Below, in pieces: positions 1 through 9,427 of a DNA stretch of 64,000 nt. The notes under the pieces are model-generated. The model made no database searches. It was not told where the DNA came from and was given only the letters and a program-made list of their open reading frames with translations. The stretch lies in NCBI GenBank assembly GCA_937139335.1, contig CAKZPN010000002.1:42050-106049 (forward strand), written 5' to 3'. A program made the translations under genes and the position numbers. This DNA is from an uncultured Roseicyclus sp. (GTDB lineage: Bacteria; Pseudomonadota; Alphaproteobacteria; Rhodobacterales; Rhodobacteraceae). Each line of letters begins with the position of its first letter. Position 1 is the first letter of the stretch.

Positions 1-207
1 GCAAGCGACCGCCTCGAACGCGTCCTGCGCCATCGGGTCCCAGATCGCGAAGCCCTCGGCCTCCGCCGCCTCGCGCCCCGCCGCGCCGTCGTCCCAGCAC
101 AGCGCCTCCGCCCCGCCCGCGCGCAACGCCCGCGCGGTGGACAGGCCCGACCGACCCAGCCCCAGCACGCCCACGCGCGCGCCCTCAAACCCTCGTACCG
201 GTATCAT
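1..207 (-). CDS. murD: UDP-N-acetylmuramoylalanine--D-glutamate ligase MurD, N-terminal fragment
   Basis: The first 69 codons of a minus-strand gene that runs off the left edge. The start [21 protein letters not shown] carries the Rossmann-like glycine-rich loop (VLGLGRSG) of the MurD N-terminal domain, which binds the UMP part of UDP-MurNAc-L-Ala. MurD adds D-glutamate in cytoplasmic peptidoglycan precursor synthesis. The ATG overlaps the stop of the upstream AAA ATPase gene by four bases (ATGA), so translation is probably coupled. MurD is the expected gene downstream of mraY in the dcw cluster; here two non-dcw genes lie between. The catalytic and ATP-binding domains are outside the window. 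Confidence 0.88.
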   Translation of the reverse strand, partial: MIPVRGFEGARVGVLGLGRSGLSTARALRAGGAEALCWDDGAAGREAAEAEGFAIWDPMAQDAFEAVAC

Positions 208-740
208 GTCTTGGCCCTTCCTTCGCTCGCCCCCGGCGGCCCGATCCGCGCCGCGATCCAGGCGACGCGCTCGGCCACCGGGGCCTTGGGCATGATCTCT
301 ACCGCATATCCGGCGGCAGGAAAGGCCCGCAACAACCTCTCGTATTCCGCGACGGCCTCGGCAAGCCCGTGTTGCCGCTCAGGCTCGGAGGCGAAGAGCT
401 CGGGCCAGGGCGGGGCGAGGAACACCGGGCTGGCGTAGCGCAGGCCGGGGTCGGACAAGGTAAGGCCCAGCGCCGCGAGCCCCGACAGGGCGTCGATCAC
501 GCAGCGGTCGAAGATGACCGGTCCCGGCAAGGTGGCGGCCTGGGCGTGGTCGGCGCGGGCGAGCGCGATGCAGGCCTCCAGAAACCCCGCCAGATCCTCC
601 CACGGGCGCGGCCCGCCCGCACGCAGGACACGCCGGCCCGGCTCCGGCACGGTGGCATAGCCCGCCGCCGACAAGGCATCGAGCAGCGTGGATTTCCCGC
701 CGCCCGAACAACCCGAGAGCACGAAAAAGCGATGCGCCAT
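204..740 (-). CDS. AAA-type ATPase / predicted nucleotide kinase (COG3911-like)
   Basis: A 178-residue protein with a Walker A loop near residues 10-18 (GCSGGGKST) and a VIFDRCVID segment near residue 95 that resembles the Walker B/substrate region of P-loop kinases. The length and layout match the small predicted ATPases of COG3911, whose substrate is not known to me. It ends by a four-base ATGA overlap with murD and starts 48 bases downstream of an SDR gene, so it appears to be co-transcribed with the cell-wall genes. It is not part of the canonical dcw set. No signal peptide or membrane segment is visible. The function is inferred only at the level of nucleotide binding. Confidence 0.75.
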   Translation of the reverse strand: MAHRFFVLSGCSGGGKSTLLDALSAAGYATVPEPGRRVLRAGGPRPWEDLAGFLEACIALARADHAQAATLPGPVIFDRCVIDALSGLAALGLTLSDPGLRYASPVFLAPPWPELFASEPERQHGLAEAVAEYERLLRAFPAAGYAVEIMPKAPVAERVAWIAARIGPPGASEGRAKT

Positions 741-788
741 GCGCGTCCCCTGCCCTTTGTTGCCAGAAATTCCGAGGTTTCGCGGCCG

Positions 789-1475
789 CTACCAGCGCAC
801 CGACAGCTTGTCGCGGAAGAACCGGCCCGTCGGCCCGTCGTCTGGCAACTCGGCCAGCCACAGCGCCGTTTCGGCGCCTTCCTCGGGGCTGCGCGCCGCA
901 TCCGGCCCGCCGATCCGCGTGCGCACCCAGCCGGGGCACATCGCGTTGATCTTGACCCCTTCGGGCAGGTCGCGCGGCAGCGCCTTGGTCAGCGCGTTCA
1001 GCGCCGCCTTGGCGACCCCATAGGCGCCCGGCCCTTCCAGCCCCTCGCCGAAGCTGCCCCAGCCCGACGAGACATTCACGATCCGGCCCCAGTTCTGCGC
1101 CGCCATATGGGGCACGACCGCGCGGATCATCTCGAACGGGCCGCGGAACATCACGTCGACCGACATGTGGAACCCGCCCGGATCCTCCAGCATGTTGGTG
1201 TCGATCAGGACGCCCGCGTTGTTCACCAGGATGTCGACGCCGCCGATCTTGTCGATGGCCGCGCCGAGACTGTCGATCCGCGCCACGTCGATGCGCACCG
1301 CCTGCGCGCCGATGTCCTCGGCCACGACGCGCCCGGCCTCTAGGTCGCGCACGCCGATCACCACGCGGTGCCCGCGCGCCACCAGCCCCTCGGCGATGGC
1401 CCGCCCGATGCCGCGATTGCCGCCGGTGACGAGCGCCGTGGGCCTCTCGGGGCGTCCCTGCGGCACGGTCATCAT
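789..1475 (-). CDS. short-chain dehydrogenase/reductase (SDR)
   Basis: A 228-residue classical SDR: cofactor loop TGGNRGIG near residue 17, NNAG near residue 88, and the catalytic pair in YGVAK near residue 153, preceded by a serine-rich NVSSG strand. SDRs reduce or oxidise alcohol/keto groups with NAD(P)H; the substrate cannot be read from the sequence. The start is one of two adjacent ATGs (1475 or 1472) that overlap the mraY stop codon, which strongly supports this start over the much longer open frame that runs back through mraY in another frame. It sits inside the cell-wall cluster between mraY and murD, an unusual place for an SDR. Confidence 0.85.
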   Translation of the reverse strand: MMTVPQGRPERPTALVTGGNRGIGRAIAEGLVARGHRVVIGVRDLEAGRVVAEDIGAQAVRIDVARIDSLGAAIDKIGGVDILVNNAGVLIDTNMLEDPGGFHMSVDVMFRGPFEMIRAVVPHMAAQNWGRIVNVSSGWGSFGEGLEGPGAYGVAKAALNALTKALPRDLPEGVKINAMCPGWVRTRIGGPDAARSPEEGAETALWLAELPDDGPTGRFFRDKLSVRW

Positions 1476-2557
1476 CTGAGTTTCAACGTAGCGAGGCCGA
1501 TTAGCGCGAGGATCAGCGAGATGATCCAGAACCGGATCACCACCTGCGGCTCGGCCCAGCCCTTCTTCTCGAAATGGTGGTGGATCGGCGCCATCAGAAA
1601 CACGCGCTTGCCGGTCGCCTTGAAGTAGCCGACCTGCACGATGACGCTGACCGCCTCGGCCACGAAGAGCCCGCCGACGATGGCCAGCACGATCTCGTGC
1701 TTGGTCGAGACCGCGATCGCGCCGAGCGCCCCGCCCAGCGCGAGCGACCCGGTGTCGCCCATGAATACCGCCGCCGGCGGCGCGTTGTACCACAGGAAGC
1801 CGAGGCCGCCGCCGACGAGGCCCGCGACGAAGATCAGCAACTCGCCAGTGCCGGGCACGTAATGCACGTCGAGGTATTCGGTGAAGTCGACCCGGCCGAC
1901 GGCATAGGCGATGACACCCAGCGTCGAGGCCGCGATCATCACCGGCATGATCGCGAGCCCGTCCAGCCCGTCGGTCAGGTTCACCGCGTTGGCCGAGCCG
2001 ACGATGACGAACATGGCGAAGGGGATGAAGAGCCAGCCCATATTGAACAGCACGTCCTTGAACACCGGCACGGCCAGCCGGGCCGACAGCTCGTCGGGGT
2101 GGAAGTAGACGGCGGCACCGGCGGCGACGGCGGCGATGCCGAAGCCGATCATCAGGCGCACGCGCCCCGACACCCCGGCGCTGGTGTTGCGGCTGACCTT
2201 GGCCCAGTCATCGGCGAAGCCGATCATCCCGAAGGCGACGGTCGTGCCCAGCACGATCCAGACATACGGGTTGTCGAGCCGCGCCCAGAGCAGCGTCGAC
2301 AGCGTCAGCGCGGCGAGGATCAGCAAGCCGCCCATCGTGGGCGTCCCCGACTTGGTGGCGATGTGATGCGCCGGCCCGTCGGAGCGGATCGGCTGGCCCT
2401 GCGCGTATTTGCGGCGCAGCGCGTTGATCAGCGGTTGACCGAACATGAAGCCGAAGATCAGCGCAGTGAAGAAGGCGGCGCCAGCCCGAAAGGTGATATA
2501 TCGGAACAGGTTGAAGACATCCCCGCCATCCGACAGCGCGCTCAGCCAATACAACAT
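1472..2557 (-). CDS. mraY: phospho-N-acetylmuramoyl-pentapeptide transferase MraY
   Basis: A 361-residue, multi-spanning membrane enzyme of normal family length. It moves phospho-MurNAc-pentapeptide from UDP onto undecaprenyl phosphate to give lipid I at the inner face of the cytoplasmic membrane. Family motifs are present: the aspartate pair in GFADDWAK near residue 130, [10 protein letters not shown] near residue 197, and MGDTGS near residue 270. About ten hydrophobic segments are visible. The ATG follows the murF stop TAG directly, with no spacer, and the stop overlaps the SDR start, so the gene is in the middle of a tightly coupled operon. Confidence 0.97.
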   Translation of the reverse strand: MLYWLSALSDGGDVFNLFRYITFRAGAAFFTALIFGFMFGQPLINALRRKYAQGQPIRSDGPAHHIATKSGTPTMGGLLILAALTLSTLLWARLDNPYVWIVLGTTVAFGMIGFADDWAKVSRNTSAGVSGRVRLMIGFGIAAVAAGAAVYFHPDELSARLAVPVFKDVLFNMGWLFIPFAMFVIVGSANAVNLTDGLDGLAIMPVMIAASTLGVIAYAVGRVDFTEYLDVHYVPGTGELLIFVAGLVGGGLGFLWYNAPPAAVFMGDTGSLALGGALGAIAVSTKHEIVLAIVGGLFVAEAVSVIVQVGYFKATGKRVFLMAPIHHHFEKKGWAEPQVVIRFWIISLILALIGLATLKLR

Positions 2558-3982
2558 CTAGCGGGGTCCTCGCCTGTGATCTACCGCCGCTTGCCCCAGT
2601 TTGCGCAAGGCGTCAACCACGCGGCTTACCTTGATTCCCTTGGAGCCTTTTATCAGCAACACATCGCCCGCGCGCAGCGTTTGCGGCAGGGCGCTTGCCA
2701 ATTCCTCGGCAGTATCGGCATGGCGGCCACGCAATTTCACCGGCAGGGCGGCGTCGAGGTGCTGCATCAGCGGCCCGACAGTATGAACGCAGTCGATCCG
2801 GGCCATGGCCGGATGATCTGCAATGGCTGCATGCAGCGCCGGACCGGTCTCGCCCAGTTCCAGCATGTCGCCCAGGATCGCGATGCGCCGGCCCCGGCCC
2901 TCGGGCTCGGCTGCGGCGAGCATCTCCAGCGCGGCGGCGATGGAGACCGGGTTGGCGTTGAAGGCGTCGTCGATCATGTCGATGGCGAGGTCGTCGGTGG
3001 CGCTCAGCACCACCCGTTCGCGGGTGCCGCGCCCGGCGAAGGGCGACCAGCCCGCCAGCGCCAGCGCAGCCTCGGTCGCGTCGGCCCCCGCCGCCTCGGC
3101 CGCGGCCAGCGCGATCAGCGCGTTGATGGCGAAATGCCGACCCGGCGCGCCGATCTTGAACAGCCGCTCGACCCCCGACAACTCGGCCCGGATGACCGTC
3201 GCGGCATCGGCCAGTTGCACCTCGATGAGCCGCGCCTCGCATCCCTCGGCCGTGCCGACGCGGATGAGGCGGGCGCCGCTGGCCTCGGCCGCGTCGCGCA
3301 GGATTGGGAAGGTCTCGATGTCGGCATGAGCCAGCGCGATGCCGCCCGGCTCCAGCCCCGCGTAGATCGCGGCCTTTTCGATGGCGATGCCCTCGATCCC
3401 GCCGAAGGCCGCCAGATGCGCGGGGGCGACGGTGGTGACGACGGCGACATGCGGCCGGGCAAGCCGGGCCAGCGGGGCGATCTCGCCGGGCGCGTTCATG
3501 CCGATCTCGATCACCGCGAAGTCGGTATCGACCGGCATCCGCGCGAGCGTGACCGGCACGCCCCAGTGGTTGTTGAAGCTCGCCTCCGCCGCATGGGTCC
3601 GGCCCTGAGGCGTCAGCGCCGCGCGCAGCATGTCCTTCACCGTGGTCTTGCCGACCGACCCGGTGACGGCGATGACGCGGGCCTTCGACCGCGCGCGGCC
3701 CGCCGCGCCCAGCGCGCGCAACCCGTCCATCACGTCGCCGACCACCAGCAGTTGCGCGGGATCGACGCCGTCCGGCACGTGGGAGACCAGAGCGGCCACA
3801 GCGCCGCGGGCCAGCGCGTCGGCGACGAATTCGTGGCCGTCCCGCGCAGCGGAAAGCGCGATGAAGAGATCGCCGGGCGCCACCGTCCGGCTGTCGATGG
3901 AGATGCCGGTGGCTTCCCAGTGGCCCGCCACCGTGCCACCCGTCGCCGCAGCCGCTTCCGCCGCGGTCCAGAGCGCACTCAT
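2558..3982 (-). CDS. murF: UDP-MurNAc-tripeptide--D-alanyl-D-alanine ligase MurF
   Basis: A 474-residue Mur ligase. It adds D-Ala-D-Ala to UDP-MurNAc-tripeptide in the cytoplasm. The ATP loop GSVGKTTVKDML lies near residue 110, followed by the conserved NNHWGVP segment and the EIGMNAPGEI motif typical of MurF. The ATG overlaps the murE stop by four bases and the stop abuts the mraY start. Order and length are as expected for the alphaproteobacterial dcw cluster. Confidence 0.97.
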   Translation of the reverse strand: MSALWTAAEAAAATGGTVAGHWEATGISIDSRTVAPGDLFIALSAARDGHEFVADALARGAVAALVSHVPDGVDPAQLLVVGDVMDGLRALGAAGRARSKARVIAVTGSVGKTTVKDMLRAALTPQGRTHAAEASFNNHWGVPVTLARMPVDTDFAVIEIGMNAPGEIAPLARLARPHVAVVTTVAPAHLAAFGGIEGIAIEKAAIYAGLEPGGIALAHADIETFPILRDAAEASGARLIRVGTAEGCEARLIEVQLADAATVIRAELSGVERLFKIGAPGRHFAINALIALAAAEAAGADATEAALALAGWSPFAGRGTRERVVLSATDDLAIDMIDDAFNANPVSIAAALEMLAAAEPEGRGRRIAILGDMLELGETGPALHAAIADHPAMARIDCVHTVGPLMQHLDAALPVKLRGRHADTAEELASALPQTLRAGDVLLIKGSKGIKVSRVVDALRKLGQAAVDHRRGPR

Positions 3983-5463
3983 GCCCGACCCTCCAGCGCG
4001 GCGACGGCCACGCTCGCCTGCTCCACGTCGTCGAAGGGGTAGATCACGTCGCCCACTGTCTGGCCGGTCTCGTGCCCCTTGCCCGCGATCAGCAGCGCAT
4101 CACCGGGTTCCAGCGCGTCGACGCCGCGCAGGATCGCCTCGGCGCGGTCGCCGACCTCGATCGCTTCGGGACAGCCCTGCATCACCTCGGCGCGGATCGC
4201 GGCGGGATCCTCGGAGCGGGGGTTGTCATCGGTCACGAACAGCACGTCGGCATTCTCCGCCGCGGCGCGGCCCATCAGCGGGCGCTTGCCCCGGTCGCGG
4301 TCGCCGCCCGCGCCAAAGACGACGATGAGCCGGCCCATGACATGCGGACGGAGCGCCTTCAGCGCGGTCTCGAGCGCGTCGGGGGTGTGCGCATAGTCGA
4401 CGAAGACCGGCGCACCGTTGTCGCGGCGCCCCGCCAGCTGCATCCGCCCGCGCACGCCCGATAGGCGTGGCAGCACGCCGAACACCGCCTCGGGGTCCTC
4501 GCCCGCAGCGATGACAAGGCCCGCGGCAGTCAGCACGTTCATCGCCTGGAACGCCCCGATCAGCGGCAACCGCGCCTGCACCGGTCGGCCCTGCCAGCGA
4601 AACAGCAGATCCTGCCCCGTTTCGTCCAGCCTGCGGCCGGTGATCTTCAGGCCAGCATCTTCGCTGTAGTGCCCGACGCCGATCACCTCGATCTCGCGTT
4701 CCGCGCAGGCTTCGGCCACGCGGCGGCCATGGTCGTCGTCGAGGTTCACCACCGCGACGCCATCCTCGGGCAGAAGCTCGGTGAACAGGCGCAGCTTGGC
4801 GGCGAAATAGGTGTCCATGTCGCCGTGATAATCGAGGTGATCCTGTGACAGATTCGTGAAGGCCGCGGCGGCAAGATGCACCGCCTCCATCCGCCGCTGG
4901 TCGAGCCCGTGCGATGACGCCTCCATCGCGACATGGCTGACGCCCGCCTCGGCCATCTCGGCCAGCACGCGGTGCAGCGTGAGCGGCTCGGGCGTGGTGT
5001 GGATGCCCGGCGCGGCAAAGGCGCCCTCGACACCGGTGGTGCCGACATTCACCGCCTCGTGGCCAAGTGCGGCCCAGATCTGGCGGGTGAAGCTGGCGAC
5101 GGATGTCTTGCCGTTGGTGCCGGTGACAGCCACGACCGTGTCGGGCTGCGCGCCGAACCAGAGTGCCGCGGCATGGGCGAGTGCGGCGCGCGCATCTTCC
5201 ACCACCACAAGCGCCGCGTCCGAGGCCGCGATCTCGGCCTTCGCGATCTCCGCGCCCTTCCGGTCGGTCAGGATCGCGCCCGCCCCCATCCGCAGCGCGT
5301 ACTGGATGAATTCACCGCCATGCACCCGCGTGCCCGGCAGCGCTGCGAAGAGCGCGCCCCGCACCACCTTGCGGCTGTCGAGCGCCAGGCCCGTGACGGC
5401 GGCATCGCCACCCGTCCGCGCGGTCAGTCCGAGATCCGACAGATGCCTTGTTCGAGGCGCCAT
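3979..5463 (-). CDS. murE: UDP-MurNAc-L-Ala-D-Glu:meso-diaminopimelate ligase MurE
   Basis: A 494-residue Mur ligase. It adds the third peptide residue to UDP-MurNAc-dipeptide. The ATP loop GTNGKTSVASF is near residue 115, TTPEPLTL near residue 157 and DNPR near residue 415. DNPR is the signature of ligases that select meso-diaminopimelate rather than lysine, which fits a Gram-negative host. A GGGGTGAGG ribosome-binding site stands just before the ATG, and 19 bases separate it from the ftsI stop, one of the few real gaps in the operon. Confidence 0.97.
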   Translation of the reverse strand: MAPRTRHLSDLGLTARTGGDAAVTGLALDSRKVVRGALFAALPGTRVHGGEFIQYALRMGAGAILTDRKGAEIAKAEIAASDAALVVVEDARAALAHAAALWFGAQPDTVVAVTGTNGKTSVASFTRQIWAALGHEAVNVGTTGVEGAFAAPGIHTTPEPLTLHRVLAEMAEAGVSHVAMEASSHGLDQRRMEAVHLAAAAFTNLSQDHLDYHGDMDTYFAAKLRLFTELLPEDGVAVVNLDDDHGRRVAEACAEREIEVIGVGHYSEDAGLKITGRRLDETGQDLLFRWQGRPVQARLPLIGAFQAMNVLTAAGLVIAAGEDPEAVFGVLPRLSGVRGRMQLAGRRDNGAPVFVDYAHTPDALETALKALRPHVMGRLIVVFGAGGDRDRGKRPLMGRAAAENADVLFVTDDNPRSEDPAAIRAEVMQGCPEAIEVGDRAEAILRGVDALEPGDALLIAGKGHETGQTVGDVIYPFDDVEQASVAVAALEGRA

Positions 5464-5482
5464 GCCTCACCCCCGCGCAAGT

Positions 5483-7264
5483 TCAGTTTGAACTGCTGGA
5501 TAGCGCATAGGCGTCGAGGGGTTCAATCTCTGGTCTGAGGCCAAGAAGCGGCGCGGTGCGTCGAATGATCTCCGCGCCGACCGGTACGGCGGTCCAGCCC
5601 GCGGTGCGGCGATCCTCGGGGCCGGAATTGTCCACCGGTTCCTGCAGGGTGGTGATGAGCACGTAGCGCGGATCGGTCATCGGGAAAGCCGAGGCGAAAG
5701 TGGTGATGTTGCGGTCCTCGTAATAGCCGCCGGTCGGGCGCGGCAGGTCGGCGGTGCCGGTCTTGCCGCCCACGGCGTAGCCCTCGACCTCGGCGAAACT
5801 GGCCGTGCCCTCGGTCACGACGGCGCGCAGGAGGCCGCGCATCTCGCGGCTGGTCTCCTCCGAGATGATCCGCTCCCCCGTCTGGGGCACGTCCTGCCGC
5901 AGCAGCGTGGGCTGGATCCGCGTGCCGCCGTTTACCATGGTCGCATAGGCGGCGGCGAGGTGCAGCGGCGAGGTCGAGAGGCCGTGGCCATAGGAAATCG
6001 TCATCGTCGACAGCTCGCCCCAGCGCGACGGCACCAGCGGCCGGGCATTCGCCGCCTCCACCACCTCGACCGGAGAGGGGTCGACGATGCCGAGCGAAGT
6101 GAGGAAGGCCTGCTGCCGTTCCCCCCCGATGGCCTGAGCCATCCGCGCCGTACCGATGTTGGAGGAATGAGTGAAGACGTCATGCACCGACTGCGACGAG
6201 CCGTAGTTGCGGAAATCGTTGATGGCGAAACCCGCCATCCGCAGCGGACCGCGGGTGTCGATCATGTCGGTGGTGCTGAACAGGTCCAGTTCGAGCGCCT
6301 GCGCGACGGTGAACGCCTTGAACACGCTTCCCAATTCGTAGACGCCCTGCACCGCGCGGTTGAACAGCGGGCTGTCGGCCGGGTCGCCCTCCAGCAGCGG
6401 GCGGGGCCGCGCGTTGGGGTCGAAATCGGGCAGGCTCGCCATCGCGATCACCTCGCCGGTGCGCACGTCGATCATGACCGCCGAGCCGCCGCGCGAATTC
6501 ATCAGCGCCATGCCGCCCGCCAGCACCTCTTCGACGGTGGCCTGAACGGTCAGGTCGATCGACAGCATCATCGGCGCGGTCTGGCCGGGGTCGCGCAGCA
6601 TCTCGTCGAACATCGCCTCGACGCCCGCGACGCCGATCACCTCGGCCGCGTTCACTGCCTCCTGCCCGAAGCCAGCACCGCCCAGGATGTGCGCGGCGAT
6701 CGGCCCGTTGGGGTAAAGCCGCATCTCGCGCGGGCCAAACAACAGGCCCGGTTCGCCCAGGTCGTGGACCTGCTGTTCCTGCTCGGGCGAGAGATAACGC
6801 CGCAGCCAGAGGAACCGCCGTTCGGACGTGAAGCGGGTGTAGAGCGTGTCGGCGTCCATCTCGGGAAAGATGTCGGCCAGGCCATCGGCAGCGGCGCGGG
6901 CATCGACGATCTCGTGCGGGTGGGCGTAGAGCGCGTTGGTGGCGAAATTCGTCGCCAGCACCCGGCCCCGACGGTCGACGATATCGGCGCGGGTGGTGTG
7001 GATCGCGCTTTCCGAGCGTGCGACGCGCGGCTCTTCCGCCTCGGTGGTAGCCAGCGCGGCCATGCGAAACCCGACCGAGCCGAAGGCCATCAGGAACACC
7101 AGCGCCATCAGCAAGAGCCGGCTTTCGGCGCGCTGGCGCAACCGGTCGCGTTGCGCCTCGTGGCGCAGGCGCAGGTTCTCGCGCTCGATCGCGTCGGGGT
7201 TTTCCCCTTTTGCGCGGGCGTCGAGGACGCGGGCAAGCGGGCGGAGCGGCGTGCGCATGGTCAT
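5483..7264 (-). CDS. ftsI: peptidoglycan D,D-transpeptidase FtsI (penicillin-binding protein 3)
   Basis: A 593-residue class B penicillin-binding protein that cross-links septal peptidoglycan in the periplasm. It has a cytoplasmic N-terminus, one membrane anchor near residues 50-68 (LLLMALVFLMAFGSVGF), a pedestal domain and a transpeptidase domain. Active-site motifs are S313-VFK, S367-SN and K501-TG. The start used here overlaps the ftsL stop (ATGA); a longer open frame upstream reads through ftsL in another frame and is not credible. An in-frame ATG two codons later (7258) is an alternative start. Confidence 0.96.
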   Translation of the reverse strand: MTMRTPLRPLARVLDARAKGENPDAIERENLRLRHEAQRDRLRQRAESRLLLMALVFLMAFGSVGFRMAALATTEAEEPRVARSESAIHTTRADIVDRRGRVLATNFATNALYAHPHEIVDARAAADGLADIFPEMDADTLYTRFTSERRFLWLRRYLSPEQEQQVHDLGEPGLLFGPREMRLYPNGPIAAHILGGAGFGQEAVNAAEVIGVAGVEAMFDEMLRDPGQTAPMMLSIDLTVQATVEEVLAGGMALMNSRGGSAVMIDVRTGEVIAMASLPDFDPNARPRPLLEGDPADSPLFNRAVQGVYELGSVFKAFTVAQALELDLFSTTDMIDTRGPLRMAGFAINDFRNYGSSQSVHDVFTHSSNIGTARMAQAIGGERQQAFLTSLGIVDPSPVEVVEAANARPLVPSRWGELSTMTISYGHGLSTSPLHLAAAYATMVNGGTRIQPTLLRQDVPQTGERIISEETSREMRGLLRAVVTEGTASFAEVEGYAVGGKTGTADLPRPTGGYYEDRNITTFASAFPMTDPRYVLITTLQEPVDNSGPEDRRTAGWTAVPVGAEIIRRTAPLLGLRPEIEPLDAYALSSSSN

Positions 7265-7614
7265 GGGTCCAAGTCTCCATCCGGGCCGGAGGCGCTGTCG
7301 AGCAGGACCTCGTCGAACTCCGGCTCGGGCGGCGGATAGGGGATCTGGGCGGCGCGGCCGAATTGTTCGGGCGCAAGCGGCAGAAGCTGCAACCGCTCGA
7401 AATTGAAATCGGCCAGCTCGCGCAGCCGGTCGGGCCGGTTCAGGTAGGCCCATTCGGCGCGCAGGATCGACAGGCGCTCGCGCTCGGCGCCGATCTGGTA
7501 CTGAAGCCGGTCGACGCGGCGCTCGGCCTGCTGGGTCTGGATCGTCTGGTGATAGGCCCAGTAGCCCAGCGCGATCACGGCGAGGAGCGAGAGGACACTG
7601 GCAAAACCGCGCAT
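7261..7614 (-). CDS. ftsL: cell division protein FtsL
   Basis: A 117-residue bitopic membrane protein: one N-terminal membrane segment (about residues 3-22), then a periplasmic helix rich in charged residues (QQAERRVDRLQYQIGAERER) predicted to form a coiled coil. It would scaffold FtsB/FtsQ and help activate FtsWI at the septum. Sequence identity in this family is low, so position between rsmH and ftsI is the main evidence. Its ATG overlaps the rsmH stop (TGATG) and its stop overlaps the ftsI ATG. Confidence 0.88.
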   Translation of the reverse strand: MRGFASVLSLLAVIALGYWAYHQTIQTQQAERRVDRLQYQIGAERERLSILRAEWAYLNRPDRLRELADFNFERLQLLPLAPEQFGRAAQIPYPPPEPEFDEVLLDSASGPDGDLDP

Positions 7615-8612
7615 CAGAACGCCTCCGGCAATTTGGGCAGGCCCAGCGCCGAACGGTCGACCGGCGTGGCCTGCGTCTCGGTGCGGGTCGCGACGCGCAG
7701 CTTGGCGGAACGCGACCGGGGGTTTTCGGCCAGTTCCGCGTCGTCGGCCGCGATGGCCTTTTTCGGGGTCAGCACGAAGGCTGGTTCGCGCGCCTCGGGC
7801 TCGGGCGCATGGCGCGAACCGCCGCCGCCTTCGCTGGCGCGGTCGGCCAGAAAGCGTTTCACCACGCGATCCTCGAGCGAATGAAAGGTCACGACGGCCA
7901 GCTTGCCGCCGGGCTTCAGCGCGCGCTCGGCGGCCTCGAGACCCAGAAACAGTTGGCGCAGCTCGTCATTCACCGCGATGCGGATGGCCTGGAAACTGCG
8001 GGTCGCCGGGTGGCTCTGCCCCGGTTTCTTGCGCGGCAGGCATTTCTCGACAAGGCGCGACAGCTGCAGCGTCGTGGTGATGCGCGTCTCGGCCCGCGCC
8101 GCGACGATGGCCTTGGCGATCCGGCGCGAGGCGCGCTCCTCGCCGTAATTGAACAAGATGTCGGCGATCAGCTCCTCGGGGGCCTCGTTGACGAGGTCCT
8201 CGGCCGACGGCCCCACCTGCCCCATGCGCATGTCGAGCGGGCCGTCGTTCATGAAGGAAAACCCGCGCTCCGCCTGGTCGAGCTGCATCGACGACACGCC
8301 AAGATCCAGCGTCACGCCGTCCAGCGGCTCGCCCGCCAATTGATCGAGGTCGGAGAAGGTGCCCTGCACCAGCCGCAGCCGGTCGCCGTATGCACCGGCC
8401 CAGGGTTTCGCCATCTCGAAGGCCAGCGGGTCGCGGTCGATGCCGATCACGCGCGCGGCCCCGGCCTCCAGCAGGCCCTTGCTGTAGCCGCCCGCGCCAA
8501 AGGTGCCGTCAAGCCAGATGCCCTCGACCGGGGCAACCGCGTCCAGAAGCGCGCGCAACAGGACCGGCAAATGCGGGGCACGTCCCCCTGTCGGTGTGTC
8601 CGGCCCGGTCAT
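7614..8612 (-). CDS. rsmH: 16S rRNA (cytosine1402-N4)-methyltransferase RsmH
   Basis: A 332-residue MraW/RsmH family enzyme that N4-methylates C1402 of 16S rRNA using S-adenosylmethionine. The SAM-binding region [18 protein letters not shown] is near residue 35, followed by [24 protein letters not shown] and [15 protein letters not shown] are highly conserved family blocks. The ATG at 8612 overlaps the mraZ stop by four bases, which fixes the start; the open frame extending further upstream is a shadow of mraZ. Confidence 0.96.
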   Translation of the reverse strand: MTGPDTPTGGRAPHLPVLLRALLDAVAPVEGIWLDGTFGAGGYSKGLLEAGAARVIGIDRDPLAFEMAKPWAGAYGDRLRLVQGTFSDLDQLAGEPLDGVTLDLGVSSMQLDQAERGFSFMNDGPLDMRMGQVGPSAEDLVNEAPEELIADILFNYGEERASRRIAKAIVAARAETRITTTLQLSRLVEKCLPRKKPGQSHPATRSFQAIRIAVNDELRQLFLGLEAAERALKPGGKLAVVTFHSLEDRVVKRFLADRASEGGGGSRHAPEPEAREPAFVLTPKKAIAADDAELAENPRSRSAKLRVATRTETQATPVDRSALGLPKLPEAF

Positions 8613-9130
8613 TCCGATGCGGGGGCTGCCGGTTCGTCGGGCAGCAGGGACAGCGGGTCGAAATACTCGTCGCCCTGCCCAAGCTCCTTGAGCAACGCGG
8701 CAAGCGACGCGGCCTGCGCCTCGGCGGCCGCCGGGCTCAGGATGTGGAATTTCTCGCCATGGCCCTCGAACGACGCCTCTTCGCCGAGGTCGATCTTGTC
8801 GCGCAACTCCTGCGACAGCACGAGCCGCCCGGTGTCGTCGACGCTGACGGTCTCGGACATGGTCTTGTAGTAAAACGACATGATCCGTTTGGCGTGGGAG
8901 CCTTCCTTCATCGCGCTGATCCGCGCCATCAGCCGGTCGTAGGCATCGCCTGACCAGCATTCCAGGTGGTTTTTCGTCGGATCGCCGAAGGTGATGTAGA
9001 GGCGGGGCGCGCCGTCCGGCACGTAGGAGCTGTCGCAGTTCTGCAAGACACGACGGAACTTGGCCGGGATCGAGACCCGGCCTTTTCCATCCACCTTGTT
9101 CCGGCTTACGCCGATGAACTCGCGTTCCAC
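8609..9130 (-). CDS. mraZ: transcriptional regulator MraZ
   Basis: A 173-residue protein with two SpoVT-AbrB-type DNA-binding halves (around [14 protein letters not shown] near residue 14 and [15 protein letters not shown] near residue 98). MraZ is known to repress its own dcw promoter. The start codon is GTG, with an AGAGGG ribosome-binding site in the leader. It is the first gene of the dcw operon and lies about 50 bases downstream of a strong intrinsic terminator in its own leader, so its expression depends on read-through. It carries a C-terminal extension compared with the shorter E. coli protein. Confidence 0.95.
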   Translation of the reverse strand: MEREFIGVSRNKVDGKGRVSIPAKFRRVLQNCDSSYVPDGAPRLYITFGDPTKNHLECWSGDAYDRLMARISAMKEGSHAKRIMSFYYKTMSETVSVDDTGRLVLSQELRDKIDLGEEASFEGHGEKFHILSPAAAEAQAASLAALLKELGQGDEYFDPLSLLPDEPAAPASE

Positions 9131-9180
9131 GGGGCTCTGCCCTCTTTAAGCCTCATTCCGGCCCTATTTTGGCCGTCGGA

Positions 9181-9392
9181 ACAAAAACGGCGGACCGAGC
9201 AAGCTGCCACTGCTCAATCCGCCGTACTTGTCCCATCGCTGGGTGTCCGACTACGCAGGCCACCTGGGGGGATGTCTGCTCGCCTGCGCGCCGGATCTCT
9301 TTTTTACTGGCGTTGGAGATGCCTGTATGAACCTGCCGTTTTTTGTTTTTGGTTCAGGCCTTTGCGGCCCGTCGTTTATCTCGTCTGCCGAT
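9181..9392 (-). ncRNA. upsM: UpsM-like sRNA / extended mraZ 5' leader
   Basis: The roughly 260-base stretch upstream of mraZ has no credible coding frame but looks like a structured leader: a promoter near 9399-9427, a CGCAGGC/GCCTGCG hairpin (9254-9288) and a strong intrinsic terminator (9183-9225) about 50 bases before the mraZ start. In Rhodobacter sphaeroides the same position gives a 268-nt mraZ 5' UTR, which is mostly terminated to release the about 206-nt sRNA UpsM, reported as restricted to Rhodobacteraceae. The predicted size here (about 210 nt) agrees closely. I matched it by architecture, not by primary sequence; the 5' end is an estimate from the promoter guess. Confidence 0.72.
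9183..9225 (-). terminator. intrinsic terminator inside the mraZ leader
   Basis: Read on the minus strand, a 15-base-pair stem (ACGGCGGATTGAGCA pairing with TGCTCGGTCCGCCGT, two G-T pairs) with a nine-base loop is followed directly by TTTTTG. The plus strand has no T-run after the hairpin, so it acts toward mraZ only. It would end most transcripts before the dcw operon and define the 3' end of the UpsM-like sRNA. Confidence 0.9.
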
Positions 9393-9398
9393 GTCCAA

Positions 9399-9427
9399 TT
9401 GATGCCATGGAGGAGTTTCCCATGCAA
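9399..9427 (-). promoter_or_regulatory. candidate promoter of the mraZ leader / dcw operon
   Basis: Minus strand TTGCAT, a 17-base spacer, then CATCAA. The predicted transcript start near 9392 gives a leader of about 262 nt, close to the 268 nt known for the R. sphaeroides mraZ leader. The -10 element is weak, so this is a candidate only. Confidence 0.45.

Noticed and set aside
1574..4042. An 822-codon open frame on the plus strand antisense to mraY and murF
   Set aside because: It is arginine/histidine/proline-rich with no domain, lies wholly opposite two certain genes, and follows from high GC third positions.
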